A stretch of 64,000 nt of DNA from Pseudocolwellia sp049933045 (GCF_049933045.1 NZ_CP187926.1:2480001-2544000); one strand, 5' to 3'; shown: positions 1-9,183, counted from the first letter of the stretch. Notes: generated from the sequence alone by a model not told the origin. Numbers and translations are program-made.

Positions 1-615
1 AAGAGAAAGCGGAATACCAAAAGCGCGGAGCTTTTCAGGATCAACATTGACTTGATATTGCTTAACCATACCGCCTAAAGCGGTAACTTCTGATACACCT
101 GAAAGGGTTTGTAACTCATATTTTAAAAACCAATCTTGTAAACTGCGTAGCTCACTTAAATCATGTTGTCCTGTTTTATCGATAAGCGCATATAAATAAA
201 CCCAACCGACACCAGTGGCATCAGGACCTAATTGAGATTTAGCATTACTAGGCAAATTAGGCACAACCTGACTTAAATATTCAAGTACGCGTGAACGAGC
301 CCAATATAAGTCGGTATCTTCATCAAAAATCACATAAACATACGAATCACCGAAAAAAGAATAACCTCGCACAGTAACAGCACCAGGTACTGACAACATA
401 GCGGTAGTCATAGGGTAAGTTACTTGCTCTTCCACCACTTGCGGTGCTTGACCTGGATAACTTGTTTTTATTATTACTTGCACATCAGACAAGTCTGGCA
501 AGGCATCAATCGGGGTTTTATTAACAGAATATAACCCTGCAGCCACCAATAAACAGGTCGCTAGTAACACAAAAAATCTATTTCCAACGGACCAACGAAT
601 TATAGAAGCAATCAT
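1..615 (-). CDS. cusA: Copper/silver efflux RND pump CusA (N-terminal part)
   Basis: This is the first 205 residues of a CusA/CzcA-family heavy-metal RND transporter; the rest lies beyond the left edge. It begins MIASIIRWSVGNRF, followed by the first membrane helix (about residues 13-30), and carries the family's DALPDLSDVQV segment near residues 36-46 and the periplasmic porter segment around SYPGQAPQ. The inner-membrane trimer uses proton flux to expel Cu(I)/Ag(I) through the CusB adaptor and outer-membrane channel. The ATG at 615 lies 17 bp after the cusB stop, so the gene is third in a tight operon. The metal is inferred from the CusF-like domain in the neighbour; CzcA-type Zn/Co/Cd specificity is less likely. 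Confidence 0.93.
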   Translation of the reverse strand, partial: MIASIIRWSVGNRFFVLLATCLLVAAGLYSVNKTPIDALPDLSDVQVIIKTSYPGQAPQVVEEQVTYPMTTAMLSVPGAVTVRGYSFFGDSYVYVIFDEDTDLYWARSRVLEYLSQVVPNLPSNAKSQLGPDATGVGWVYLYALIDKTGQHDLSELRSLQDWFLKYELQTLSGVSEVTALGGMVKQYQVNVDPEKLRAFGIPLSL

Positions 616-632
616 AAATATAAACTCCTAAA

Positions 633-2234
633 TTAGTGGTGTGAATGATCAATGACAGGCTTGTCATTAGACATTGGGTCATTAAGCATTTGCTCTTTAG
701 GCGTTAAGCCATTAGACATTTGCTCATCAAGGACTTTAGTATCAGGTACTTCAATATCTATAATCTGATAACCGCCCGCAGATTTTTTGTTTATTTTAAC
801 GCGAACATGTCGACCTTCTGTTAGCTGAGAAAAATCTACCGCATCTATAGCCGTAAAATCCATAGTCATTTCTGGCCAGCTCCATTCAGGAATAGGATCA
901 TGAATAAGGGTTAACATTCTATGATCAGCCATCGTGCTTTCTACTTGAGCGTTTACCCAAACGGATGATGGTTCATAAGTTTCGTCTTCAATGTTTTCAG
1001 GTTCCATACGTTTAAAGTCAGATGTTTTACTTGATTCAGAATCCAATAAGAATTGAGCTGAGCTTACAACACTTTCACCTTCAACTAAGCCTGCTAATAT
1101 TTCAACGCTGTTTTGATTATAGCGCCCAACTTTAACTTCAATAGACTTATAATTACCTTCACCTAATGCAAGAACAACACGATTTTGTGTGCCCGTTCTG
1201 ATCAGTGCTTCTTTCGGGATAAGTAGCGCACTTTCATTACCTGAGGTTTGAATAGTAATTTGTCCAAACATGTTAGGTTTAAGTTCGTTGTTGGTATTAT
1301 CAAATCGTAAACGTGCAATTGCTGTTCTAGTTTTAGGGTTGAGCATGGGATGTATGTGTTCGACTTTTCCTTGCCACTCTTTATTAGGTAAATAATCTAA
1401 CGTCATCACAACATCATTACCCATAGCCAGTAACGAAGATTGACGTTCGAATACTTCTGCTTTTACCCACACTTGGCTCAAATCTATAATTGATAGCATC
1501 ATGGTTTCAGGTTTAACAAAAACACCTTCTCTGATCGCTAAGCTTTCAACAACACCACTTTGTATGGCATAGAAAGTCACATTCTGTTGAATTTTGCGTG
1601 TAGCACGTAATTTTTCAATCGCTTGATTAGGTAAGTGTAATGCTGCTAAACGATTTTTAGCTGCACTAATAAGTCGATTATTCTTACGATCTAATGCCAG
1701 TAAGAATTCTTCTTGTGCATTTACCAATTCAGGAGAATAAATATCGTATAAGGCTTGGCCTTTTGTAACAGGGTCGCCTACAGCTGAGATATAAAGCTTT
1801 TCAATCCAGCCTTGCACACGAGAATGAACATTAACCAGTTGTTCTTCGTTGTAAGTGACATAGCCAACAGTATTTATTATCGAATTTAAAGGTTTTATTT
1901 CTGCTTGAGCGATCCTTACCCCTAAGTTATTTTCAACATTGGAAGAAATGCGGATTGTACCAGCACCTTCATCAGGACCTGCGCCGTCGTCATCATAAAC
2001 AGGAACAAGATCCATCCCCATCGGTGACTTACCAGGTTTATCTTTTTTAAAGTTTGCATCCATTGGTGCAACCCAATAAATAGGTTCTTTTGTGTCTTTA
2101 GTCTTACTCGACATTTCATGACTACCTGATTGAGTAGGCATTATAAAATGGTAAGCAACAAAACTTATTATGCTACCTAAAACTAGCCCAACAATAACGC
2201 CAGTTCTCATTCCTGTATTTTTATTATTACTCAT
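633..2234 (-). CDS. cusB: CusB-type periplasmic adaptor with metal-binding N- and C-terminal domains
   Basis: A 533-residue membrane-fusion protein linking the RND pump to the outer-membrane channel. An N-terminal membrane anchor (about 11-32) is followed by a heavy-metal-binding segment (YWVAPMDANF to MGMDLVPVY, about 53-80), the barrel-sandwich and beta-barrel adaptor core (about 95-400), and a C-terminal CusF-like domain (about 425-495) with the WSWPEMTMDF metal-site segment. CusF normally is a separate Cu(I)/Ag(I) chaperone; here it is fused. The last 40 residues are Met/His-rich and end in HSHH, plausibly another metal site. Its ATG overlaps the stop of the upstream channel gene (TAATG), indicating translational coupling. 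Confidence 0.93.
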   Translation of the reverse strand: MSNNKNTGMRTGVIVGLVLGSIISFVAYHFIMPTQSGSHEMSSKTKDTKEPIYWVAPMDANFKKDKPGKSPMGMDLVPVYDDDGAGPDEGAGTIRISSNVENNLGVRIAQAEIKPLNSIINTVGYVTYNEEQLVNVHSRVQGWIEKLYISAVGDPVTKGQALYDIYSPELVNAQEEFLLALDRKNNRLISAAKNRLAALHLPNQAIEKLRATRKIQQNVTFYAIQSGVVESLAIREGVFVKPETMMLSIIDLSQVWVKAEVFERQSSLLAMGNDVVMTLDYLPNKEWQGKVEHIHPMLNPKTRTAIARLRFDNTNNELKPNMFGQITIQTSGNESALLIPKEALIRTGTQNRVVLALGEGNYKSIEVKVGRYNQNSVEILAGLVEGESVVSSAQFLLDSESSKTSDFKRMEPENIEDETYEPSSVWVNAQVESTMADHRMLTLIHDPIPEWSWPEMTMDFTAIDAVDFSQLTEGRHVRVKINKKSAGGYQIIDIEVPDTKVLDEQMSNGLTPKEQMLNDPMSNDKPVIDHSHH

Positions 2235-3709
2235 TATTTTTCTCCCAAAATAGCGGTAGATTGTGAGCTATTGGTCATACTTTTATGGTTTTCGTAGTGA
2301 GTCGATTTAACTCTTGCAACTTTTACACTACCAACAAGCAAGTAATTTAACTCAAGATGTATTTTTTGCTCTTCTACATTAAGGGCTAGATCTTCAATTT
2401 CAGTATTCAATACAGCAATCCTTGAACGAACAACTTCAGAAAAATCACCATCATTATTTGTATAAGCGACTAATGCTGCTTCTACTTGATCATGCATTTG
2501 CGGAAGTAATTTTGTTTTATATAAATGTTGTCTGTTTTTAAGACGCAGTAATCGACCTTTCGCGCTAGCAAAGCTACCAATGAATTGTTTTAGCATTAAG
2601 AGTTTTTCTGTTTTAACGGCTTCGGTTTGGTGAATAGCTGACTTTACTTCTTTATCCTGCTTATTCTCGGTGAATAAAGGTAAATCGAAAGTTACACCTA
2701 CTGAAAATAAATCAGCTCGGCCGCGCCCATCAAAATCATCAGCACGGTAGCCGTAACTTGCGTTAACTCCCCACTCTGGTTTGTATTTTTGTTTTGCTAA
2801 CGAAATACCTGTTTTACTCGCATCAACCTTCTTTTCTATAGCAATTATAGAAGGATGATTAATAAAAAAGGCGACGAGTTGATTCGGCTTAAGCTCATTG
2901 CTTTGATAAATAAGTTCATGATTAAGTAAATCGACATCTGGAAGCTGAGAGCTCAAATTAAAATGAAACAGAGCTAAGTCAGCAATGATTGAATCGTAAG
3001 AAGTATCTGTAATGTCGTTTGAGTTACCTGAATCATTTTCTTGAGATAAGTTAACCAACCATTGAGATAACAAGCCTTCAAAACTACTTTGCTGTTGCTG
3101 AAGAATGTCTAACCTATCATCTAAGCGTGTTAACTCTAATTGCGCTCTAACAATATCTTGTTGCCTAGTTTTACCTAACGCTGAAGAGTAGCTTGCCTCG
3201 CTAATTTGTACTAACTGCTCAAATAGCGCTCTATTGGTTTCTATTAAAGTAATGCTCTCTTGTACTCGATAAGCATCTAGCCACAAGCTACCTACAGTAA
3301 CCGCTACCTGAGATTTTCTATTTTCTCTTTGATAAGGGTACATTTCACTTTGAGTTTTTAGCTGCTCACTTTTGATTTTTAACGTATCGCCACGAGGGAA
3401 AACTTGCGATATACCCACTTGCGCTTGGGTCATACCTTCTTGAGAGAAGTCAAAACCATTAACAGGTAAATTCGCCATATTAATAGATACTTTAGGATCA
3501 GGTAATGACGTTGCCGCCTGACTCATATATTCAATAGAACGTTGCTGATTTACATTACCAGTTAACCAAGGATCGTTAGCTTGCGCGGTACTGATCGCTT
3601 TGTTGAAAGATAAAGGTTTCTGCGTTGTATTACTGAATGGTTCTATGCCATTAGCATGGAAAAAAGTAAAAGCTAAAAGCCCATTTAACATTAATTTATT
3701 GATAAACAT
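2234..3709 (-). CDS. cusC: Outer-membrane efflux channel, CusC/TolC family
   Basis: A 491-residue TolC-family outer-membrane factor with an N-terminal signal segment (hydrophobic to about residue 20) and two long helical repeats typical of the family (about 35-240 and 270-460). It forms the exit duct of the copper/silver efflux complex with the adaptor and pump encoded downstream. It is first in the operon and overlaps the adaptor gene by one base. Assignment to the Cus system rests on context; the family itself does not reveal the substrate. The symbol cusC is positional. Confidence 0.85.
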   Translation of the reverse strand: MFINKLMLNGLLAFTFFHANGIEPFSNTTQKPLSFNKAISTAQANDPWLTGNVNQQRSIEYMSQAATSLPDPKVSINMANLPVNGFDFSQEGMTQAQVGISQVFPRGDTLKIKSEQLKTQSEMYPYQRENRKSQVAVTVGSLWLDAYRVQESITLIETNRALFEQLVQISEASYSSALGKTRQQDIVRAQLELTRLDDRLDILQQQQSSFEGLLSQWLVNLSQENDSGNSNDITDTSYDSIIADLALFHFNLSSQLPDVDLLNHELIYQSNELKPNQLVAFFINHPSIIAIEKKVDASKTGISLAKQKYKPEWGVNASYGYRADDFDGRGRADLFSVGVTFDLPLFTENKQDKEVKSAIHQTEAVKTEKLLMLKQFIGSFASAKGRLLRLKNRQHLYKTKLLPQMHDQVEAALVAYTNNDGDFSEVVRSRIAVLNTEIEDLALNVEEQKIHLELNYLLVGSVKVARVKSTHYENHKSMTNSSQSTAILGEK

Positions 3710-3853
3710 AACCGCCCCAATAGGGATTCTAATTAAAAGTTTAATTCATAAGGTTATTTTGAAAAGGTATAGAGAGTAATACCGAATTCAAAAAGCCAAA
3801 TACAGAGATAAAATAGTTAAGTGAGTCAAATTCTAGACACACTTATTCTGTAG

Positions 3854-4258
3854 TTAACTTAGTATAGGAGGTCTATATAAAGAGGTTGGGATCTGACTTT
3901 GGATTTGTACAGGTAAAGCGTAAATTTTTGCAGCTATATCAACAACTACATCATTACTTATATTTCTGTGTATTGAGAATAAAGGTGAACAACCGCTCGT
4001 AAAGCAATTACAAAAACTGTCGCAGCAATCGTCATCTGAAGGTTCAGACTCATTGTTAAGATCATTACCCATAGTGTTTTGGCTATGATCCATCATTGAC
4101 ATGCTAGTACTTTGGTCTGAACTTTGTTCTTGATGCATGCTACTCATATTTTCCATACTCATCATATGATAAGACATAACAGTAGACGCCATTGCCTGAC
4201 CGAAAAAGGTCAAACAGATAAGCAATACCATTAATGTTTTAGAAAAATGTTGGAACAC
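3854..4258 (-). CDS. Small secreted Cys/Met-rich protein next to the Cus operon (CopL/DUF2946-like)
   Basis: A 134-residue protein with a clear signal peptide (about 1-24, ending QAMA). The mature part is full of Met and His (HMMSMENMSSMHQ) and contains an acidic cysteine cluster, DDDCCDSFCNCFTSGC (about 75-91), before a C-terminal SLYRPP motif. That ending and composition recall the small CopL/DUF2946 proteins found beside copper-resistance genes. A periplasmic copper-binding or sensing role is inferred from composition and from its position about 145 bp upstream of cusC on the same strand. No catalytic domain is visible. Confidence 0.75.
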   Translation of the reverse strand: MFQHFSKTLMVLLICLTFFGQAMASTVMSYHMMSMENMSSMHQEQSSDQSTSMSMMDHSQNTMGNDLNNESEPSDDDCCDSFCNCFTSGCSPLFSIHRNISNDVVVDIAAKIYALPVQIQSQIPTSLYRPPILS

Positions 4259-4345
4259 AAGTCACCAAAGAATAAGTTAATTGATGTAATGATACATTAA
4301 AATGCTGATGATTCAATGCAGATCACTGATTAGAGTTTACAAAAA

Positions 4346-4813
4346 TTAATTTGTGCATCCCGATATCGTTAAGTCTGGGCGTTCGCCTTTGACTGCACCC
4401 GTGTATACCAGTTTACAAACATCACTACTGACTATTTCAGTTGATGTCATATCTTCAGTATCGCTTGTTCGTGTAAAAGTAATGGCAGGATTAGAGCCTG
4501 AAAGTTCCCAGTCATCGTCATTAAGATCAATCAGTAATTTTAAATTGCTTTGAGTCGCATAAGGATAGCCATATCTGATCCTTATACCTGATGGCAGATT
4601 TTCATCGGCAAAGTCACCAAGCTGATTAATTTTGGCTTTAGCAAAAGTGAATGATGATGCTGTTTCTAAAGTTGCTTTCAAGCCATTCATGGTTGCTTGT
4701 TTTGCGTCATCTTGTAAGTTTATAAATTTAGGTAAGGCGACCGCAGATAGAATACCCAAAATAACAATAACCACAACTAGTTCAATTAATGTGAATCCTA
4801 ACTGTTTTTTCAT
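4346..4813 (-). CDS. Type IV pilin-like protein, MSHA family
   Basis: A 155-residue prepilin. It begins MKKQLG followed by FTLIELVVVIVILGIL, a class III signal cut after Gly6 by the prepilin peptidase, leaving N-methyl-Phe and the conserved Glu5 of the mature pilin. The hydrophobic helix leads to ALPKFINLQDDA, a junction common in MSHA pilins. Two C-terminal cysteines (about 133 and 153) should form the disulfide of the D-region. No assembly genes adjoin it, so it is an orphan pilin, either an additional major-type or a minor pilin. Confidence 0.88.
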   Translation of the reverse strand: MKKQLGFTLIELVVVIVILGILSAVALPKFINLQDDAKQATMNGLKATLETASSFTFAKAKINQLGDFADENLPSGIRIRYGYPYATQSNLKLLIDLNDDDWELSGSNPAITFTRTSDTEDMTSTEIVSSDVCKLVYTGAVKGERPDLTISGCTN

Positions 4814-4978
4814 AAGATATTACAACCTTTAACGACTTAGTTTCTAACTCATACATTTATTTTAACCTTAATATAAATACCCATTCAAGATATATAATAT
4901 ACAATAAAGGCTTTATGAAAATTCGCCGTGATATTAAAGGTCATATATTTAGGCTTTGACAATATTTAGAGAGAGAGA

Positions 4979-5302
4979 TTATTGATTTATTTCTTTATAT
5001 TCTAACCATAGTAGAAACTCTTGATATTGCGAGGTATTATTTTCTTTATGTTTTTTCCAATTTTTAAATAAGGAAAATTCTTCTTTTTTCGATATTTTTG
5101 GATTAGATGGGTTAACGTCTTGATCTTGATTTTTGACTTGATCTTTAATTTGTTCTTCAGTCTTAATATTGTCAGTTTTTAGTAGGGTGAATGTACCTTT
5201 TTTACCCGTAAAAAGCCCTGGCTCTTTTTCCATTTCATTATCAGCTAACGCACCAAAGCTTGTTGTTAATAATGTAATAGCAATAAATAACGTTTGTTTC
5301 AT
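4979..5302 (-). CDS. Small secreted protein of unknown function
   Basis: A 107-residue protein not recognised as any family. It has a good signal peptide (MKQTLFIAITLLTTSFGALA, cut near residue 20). The mature part is short, charged and Lys/Glu/Asn-rich, with no cysteines and no membrane segment, so it should be periplasmic or exported. A good Shine-Dalgarno (GGAGAAAAA on the coding strand) sits just before the ATG. It lies between the pilin gene and the tandem repeat downstream of the porin and may be transcribed from a promoter near that repeat. Confidence 0.6.
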   Translation of the reverse strand: MKQTLFIAITLLTTSFGALADNEMEKEPGLFTGKKGTFTLLKTDNIKTEEQIKDQVKNQDQDVNPSNPKISKKEEFSLFKNWKKHKENNTSQYQEFLLWLEYKEINQ

Positions 5303-5327
5303 ATTTTTTCTCCAAATAACTAAGGAT

Positions 5328-5410
5328 TGTTGAACTTTCGTTTTTAGTTTTTAGTTTTTAGTTTTTAGTTTTTAGTTTTTAGTTTTTAGTTTTTCAATAA
5401 AAGTTCAACA
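5328..5410. repeat. (TTTTTAG) tandem repeat inside an 11-bp inverted repeat
   Basis: Seven perfect copies of TTTTTAG run from 5341 to 5389 and are followed by TTTTT. The array is flanked by a perfect inverted repeat, TGTTGAACTTT (5328-5338) and AAAGTTCAACA (5400-5410), so the whole block can form a long-loop stem. It lies upstream of the small secreted-protein gene and just past the porin terminator. Copy number in such an array can change by slippage. Confidence 0.85.
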
Positions 5411-5417
5411 GCCCTTA

Positions 5418-5449
5418 AAAGATAGCATGTAATATCTCATGCTATCTTT
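5418..5449 (-). terminator. Hairpin terminator of the porin gene
   Basis: A perfect 12-bp stem, AAAGATAGCATG (5418-5429) with CATGCTATCTTT (5438-5449) and an 8-nt loop, lies immediately past the porin stop codon. The U-tract is weak. Position and stem perfection support a terminator. Confidence 0.7.
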
Positions 5450-5462
5450 GCATTAAGAATAA

Positions 5463-6494
5463 TTAAAACTTAACTAAACCACCTAACACTAAAGCATTAA
5501 ATGATTCTTGATCATCTGTATCGCCTTTCGTTGCTTGCGCCCATAATTGAACACCCGCTAAAGGTTTAAAGTTATACGCTAACGTTGTACGTGTATGATC
5601 TGCACCAGATATACCAGCAGCATCTTCCGAGCTGTAGTTACCCATACTAATACTTACTGCATGTTTGTCTTTAGTATAACCTAACTTCCAGTTGATAAAT
5701 TCTCTTTTGCTATCATCAACTTGGTCTGCTTCACCGTAAGTTGCAGTAAAGTTAACGCCTGATGAATGTTTATAACCGGCAAGAGCACCTCTTCCTTCAG
5801 TAGCACCAAAGAAGCCTGCTGTACCATTTTCATCAATATCTGCTTGTGGATCTTCATCACGATCAACATCACCGTAATCAACATTCCAAACATTTACACG
5901 CCAGCCATTTGCCACATATTTAATTGCAACTTCGTAGCCGCTTGCTTCACTCATTTGTGCGTAGAATTTAGCACCTTCTAAAAAAGTAGGTGATTCATAA
6001 ATAATGCGTTCATTAAAGATAGATTGAGCTTGTACGAAAGGTGTTTGACTATCAGTATCAGGACCACGACGACTCGCACCGAAACGTTGGCTCATACCTA
6101 ATGGATCTGACCACCAAGTGCCCGATTGATCGACATCAGAAATGATCCAAGTAATACCTGCACCTGTACCTAATTTTACTTTACCAAAATCACCAGAAAC
6201 AGATAACTCTTGAATACGTGTACGAGAATTACCTTCAGCATGAAGAATACTAGAAACCCCTTCATCTAAACCCACTTCTAATTGAGCGCCAAACTTCAAA
6301 TTTCCATAATCAAACGTACCTTTAAAACCAAAGTTTGATTCTGCAAATTCATGACGACCAAAATAGACATCTTTCGATGTGTCATCTTTAAGCATGTTAT
6401 AAGTAATACGTCCGTAAACTGATACATCGGCCATAGCTGACGTAGTTGTTAACAAAGTACTGCCAAGTGCTAAAAATAGAGCTGTTTTTTTCAT
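5463..6494 (-). CDS. Outer-membrane general porin
   Basis: A 343-residue Gram-negative porin with signal peptide MKKTALFLALGSTLLTTTSAMA followed by DVSVYGRITYNM, the usual first strand. Alternating hydrophobic strands, many Tyr/Gly pairs and a terminal Phe (GGLVKF) fit a 16-stranded trimeric porin of the OmpC-like superfamily common in marine gammaproteobacteria. Acidic residues in the middle (near 215-235, DVDRDEDPQADID) probably belong to a loop. It would admit small hydrophilic solutes and could feed the TRAP system encoded beyond the insertion sequence. It is a single gene with its own terminator. Confidence 0.9.
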   Translation of the reverse strand: MKKTALFLALGSTLLTTTSAMADVSVYGRITYNMLKDDTSKDVYFGRHEFAESNFGFKGTFDYGNLKFGAQLEVGLDEGVSSILHAEGNSRTRIQELSVSGDFGKVKLGTGAGITWIISDVDQSGTWWSDPLGMSQRFGASRRGPDTDSQTPFVQAQSIFNERIIYESPTFLEGAKFYAQMSEASGYEVAIKYVANGWRVNVWNVDYGDVDRDEDPQADIDENGTAGFFGATEGRGALAGYKHSSGVNFTATYGEADQVDDSKREFINWKLGYTKDKHAVSISMGNYSSEDAAGISGADHTRTTLAYNFKPLAGVQLWAQATKGDTDDQESFNALVLGGLVKF

Positions 6495-6874
6495 TTTTAT
6501 ATTCCCCAGTTTATGTTTACATTTGTGTTTTTATTGATTTTTATTTGTTTTCATTAAATTTCTTTGAGATTGAAACGCTTAATAACATGAATATAATGTT
6601 GTTAAATGATTCAAATAAAGTCACCTCACTGTTTATTTGGCAAGAAATTGCTTAGTACCTGCATTAATGAAGGCAATAAAGCATAGAGCGTTTTAATTGG
6701 GTTTAAGACAGGGTTTGTTGATTATATAAAGGGTTACCACTTTTCATGTTAAGCAATCACATGAAAAAGGTACCTTATAAAATCAACCAACAAACCACTG
6801 TAAAATTTAAGTAAACATCCCCGGGGCAAGCCCTTCTGCTACGCAGAACTCACTTCGTGAGCGGGGTATTTTAT
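6495..6874. repeat. Gene-free stretch: porin leader plus imperfect long hairpin beside an IS end
   Basis: The first 200 bases are the AT-rich leader and promoter region of the porin. From 6712 to 6796 there is a long imperfect inverted repeat: GGTTTGTTG and TTTTCATG on the left pair with CATGAAAAA and CAACAAACC on the right, around a loop near AAGCAAT. It ends about 20 bp before the insertion sequence. A related ATCAACAAAC occurs beyond the other IS end (7374-7383), so the IS may have inserted next to or within this structure. Confidence 0.6.
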
Positions 6875-7360
6875 TTAGAATATCGCTAACTGATTATCAC
6901 TGTGTAACTGTTCGTAGTTATTACCTTGGCTTTTCACATATTTTCTGATCATTGTTTCATCTCCATGCTTACCAACCGTACTGGCAAAATACCCATCAGA
7001 CCAAAATTCACCACCCCATAATTGCTTTTTAACATGTGGGCATTTTTTGAAGACTTCTCTTGCTGTTAAACTTTTGATTATCGTTACAAGTTTAGTGATG
7101 CTATACATTGGTACAGACTGAACTAGAAAGTGTATGTGGTTTTCATCTGAACCTATTTCTAAAAACTTTATCTCGTAACGTTTCTCTATTTCTCTACAAG
7201 TCAAAGTAATAACTCGATCAACACCAGCATCGACAACCGCCCTTCTATACTTCGCAGGGAGGACAAGATGGTAAATCAACACTGTCACATTGTGACTTTT
7301 ATGAATAAATTCGCTCATGCATCTATTTTACGCCGCAAGCGGCGGGGAATAAAACCCTAA
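6817..7360 (-). mobile_element. IS200-type insertion sequence
   Basis: A short element carrying a single HUH transposase gene. Both ends contain subterminal hairpins instead of inverted terminal repeats, as in IS200/IS605: CTGCTACGCAG (6836-6846) and CTCACTTCGTGAG (6849-6861) beyond the 3' end of the gene, and CGCCGCAAGCGGCG (7331-7344) at its 5' side. CCCCGGGG near 6819-6826 also folds. The exact borders are estimated, because this family makes no target duplication. No tnpB is present. Confidence 0.8.
6875..7318 (-). CDS. tnpA: IS200-family Y1 transposase TnpA
   Basis: A 147-residue Y1 HUH transposase, close to the usual 150 or so and apparently intact. It shows the HUH motif in ENHIHFLVQ (about 86-94) and the catalytic tyrosine in IRKYVKSQGN (about 125-134). 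It moves single-stranded DNA by recognising the subterminal hairpins. The ATG at 7318 is followed downstream by an open frame ending just before the second group of hairpins. No passenger gene is present. Confidence 0.93.
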   Translation of the reverse strand: MSEFIHKSHNVTVLIYHLVLPAKYRRAVVDAGVDRVITLTCREIEKRYEIKFLEIGSDENHIHFLVQSVPMYSITKLVTIIKSLTAREVFKKCPHVKKQLWGGEFWSDGYFASTVGKHGDETMIRKYVKSQGNNYEQLHSDNQLAIF

Positions 7361-7384
7361 GAGATTTAAAAAGATCAACAAACA

Positions 7385-8665
7385 TTATGAGAAGATAAAG
7401 TATTCAGGCAAAAATAATACCAGTGCTAGAACCATTATCTGCATTAGGATAAAAGGAATTACACCTTTATATATTGTTGTTGTTTTAAGTGTGGGTGGTG
7501 CTACGCCTTTCAGATAAAAGAGACTAAAGCCAAAGGGCGGTGTTAAGAAGGACGTCTGTAAATTCATTGAAATTAAAATAGCAAACCACACTAAGTCAAT
7601 TTCTAAAACCATAGCGACAGGTACCAAAATCGGTACAACTAAAAACGCTATTTCAATGAAATCAATAAAGAAGCCTAAAATTAATATTGCTAACATAGAC
7701 ATCAACAAGAATGTCCATTTATCGCCTGGTAAGTCTAAGAAAAACTCTTCAACAATGTATTCGCTACCTGAGTAACTAAACACCATAGAGAAAGCTGTTG
7801 CACCAATAAGTACAGCAAAGATCATTGACGTTACTTTTACAGTTTCTTTAGATACATCATTCAATTTCTTAAACGAAAAACTACGATAGAAAACAGCTAA
7901 AACAACAGATCCTAAAGCACCAATAGCGGAAGATTCTGTAGGGGTTGCGATACCTGAAAAGATTGAGCCTAAAACAGTCACGATTAGTAATAATGGTGGA
8001 ACAATATCTTTTGTTGCTTGTACTAATAATTCAGCTTTAGTTTCTGTGATCACCATAGGTGGACAGTATTCAGGTTTAAACTTACCTAAAACCAAAATAT
8101 AAATAGTGTAAACAACAATTAATAACATGCCTGGAAGAACAGCAGCTTTAAATAAATCGCCAACAGGAACACCCATTACATCGCCAAGGATGATCAAGAT
8201 AATTGATGGAGGGATAATTTGACCTAACGTACCTGATGCACAAATAACACCAGCAGCCGTAGGTTCATGGTAGTTATTTTTAAGCATTACAGGTAAAGAG
8301 ATAACACCCATTGCAACAACACTTGCGCCAACAACACCTGTAGAAGCAGCTAATAAAGCACCTACAATAATCGTTGAAATAGCAACACCGCCAGCAATAC
8401 TGCCGAATAGTTTTGCAGAAGATTCAAGTAAGCGTTCAGCTAAGCCTGTTTTTTGCAGCACAATCCCCATAAAAACGAACATAGGAATTGCCATTAAGGT
8501 GGTGTTTTCCATTACGCCCATAATACGGTATGGCATAAATGAAAATAGATCTAAGCCTAAAGCAAGTACACCAACTAAAACCGATACACCAGCAAAGGTA
8601 AAGGCAACTGAATAACCAAAGAATAAAAACAGTAATGCGACTATAAATAAAATCAAACCCGTCAT
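7385..8665 (-). CDS. dctM: TRAP transporter large permease DctM
   Basis: A 426-residue membrane protein with about 12 hydrophobic segments and the DctM signature: Gly-rich helices with IPMFVFMG near 63-70, GQIIPPSI near 150, and FLTPPFG near 375. In the TRAP mechanism it carries substrate in symport with sodium, taking it from the soluble binding protein. Its ATG overlaps the dctQ stop by one base (TAATG), so the two membrane subunits are translationally coupled. The family is certain; the substrate cannot be read from this subunit. Confidence 0.95.
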   Translation of the reverse strand: MTGLILFIVALLFLFFGYSVAFTFAGVSVLVGVLALGLDLFSFMPYRIMGVMENTTLMAIPMFVFMGIVLQKTGLAERLLESSAKLFGSIAGGVAISTIIVGALLAASTGVVGASVVAMGVISLPVMLKNNYHEPTAAGVICASGTLGQIIPPSIILIILGDVMGVPVGDLFKAAVLPGMLLIVVYTIYILVLGKFKPEYCPPMVITETKAELLVQATKDIVPPLLLIVTVLGSIFSGIATPTESSAIGALGSVVLAVFYRSFSFKKLNDVSKETVKVTSMIFAVLIGATAFSMVFSYSGSEYIVEEFFLDLPGDKWTFLLMSMLAILILGFFIDFIEIAFLVVPILVPVAMVLEIDLVWFAILISMNLQTSFLTPPFGFSLFYLKGVAPPTLKTTTIYKGVIPFILMQIMVLALVLFLPEYFIFS

Positions 8666-9183
8666 TATTTCTCTCCTTTTTCTGAAACAAGAGTTGAAAG
8701 GCTTTTAATTTGAGTAAGCACTACATATAAAAGACAAACGAGTAAATAAATAGATGAAACAGGAATAACACTACGGATAATCCAGCGATGAGGTAATCCA
8801 CCTGGATCCGCACTTCCTTCGCCTATAGTGTAGGCTTCTAACGCATAGTCCCAGCTGAAATATAAAATTAATAACGTGAATGGTAAGGCGAAAAATAAAG
8901 AGCCTGCAATATTGATAATAGCTTGTGATTTTTTAGATAGTTGATCATAAATAACATCAACTCTTACATGGCCATCTTCTTTTAAAGTGTAGCCAATACC
9001 GAACATGAACATAGCTGCGTAAAGGTGCCATTCAAGTTCTTGCATAGCAATACTTACATCGTTGAAGAAATAACGCATTACAACATCGTAAAATACGTTC
9101 AGGATCATCAGGATCATTAATAAACTGCAGAGCGAACCAACAGCATCAATAAATTTTCTAAGAATATTTAATAAGGTTTGCAT
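8665..9183 (-). CDS. dctQ: TRAP transporter small permease DctQ
   Basis: A 172-residue protein with four membrane helices (near 15-35, 50-65, 90-112, 140-160) and the DctQ-typical NVFYDVVMRYFFN segment early on and EWHLYAAMFMFGIGYTLKED after it. It partners DctM in the inner membrane. It lies about 60 bp after dctP and overlaps dctM. The length is normal for the family. Confidence 0.94.
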   Translation of the reverse strand: MQTLLNILRKFIDAVGSLCSLLMILMILNVFYDVVMRYFFNDVSIAMQELEWHLYAAMFMFGIGYTLKEDGHVRVDVIYDQLSKKSQAIINIAGSLFFALPFTLLILYFSWDYALEAYTIGEGSADPGGLPHRWIIRSVIPVSSIYLLVCLLYVVLTQIKSLSTLVSEKGEK

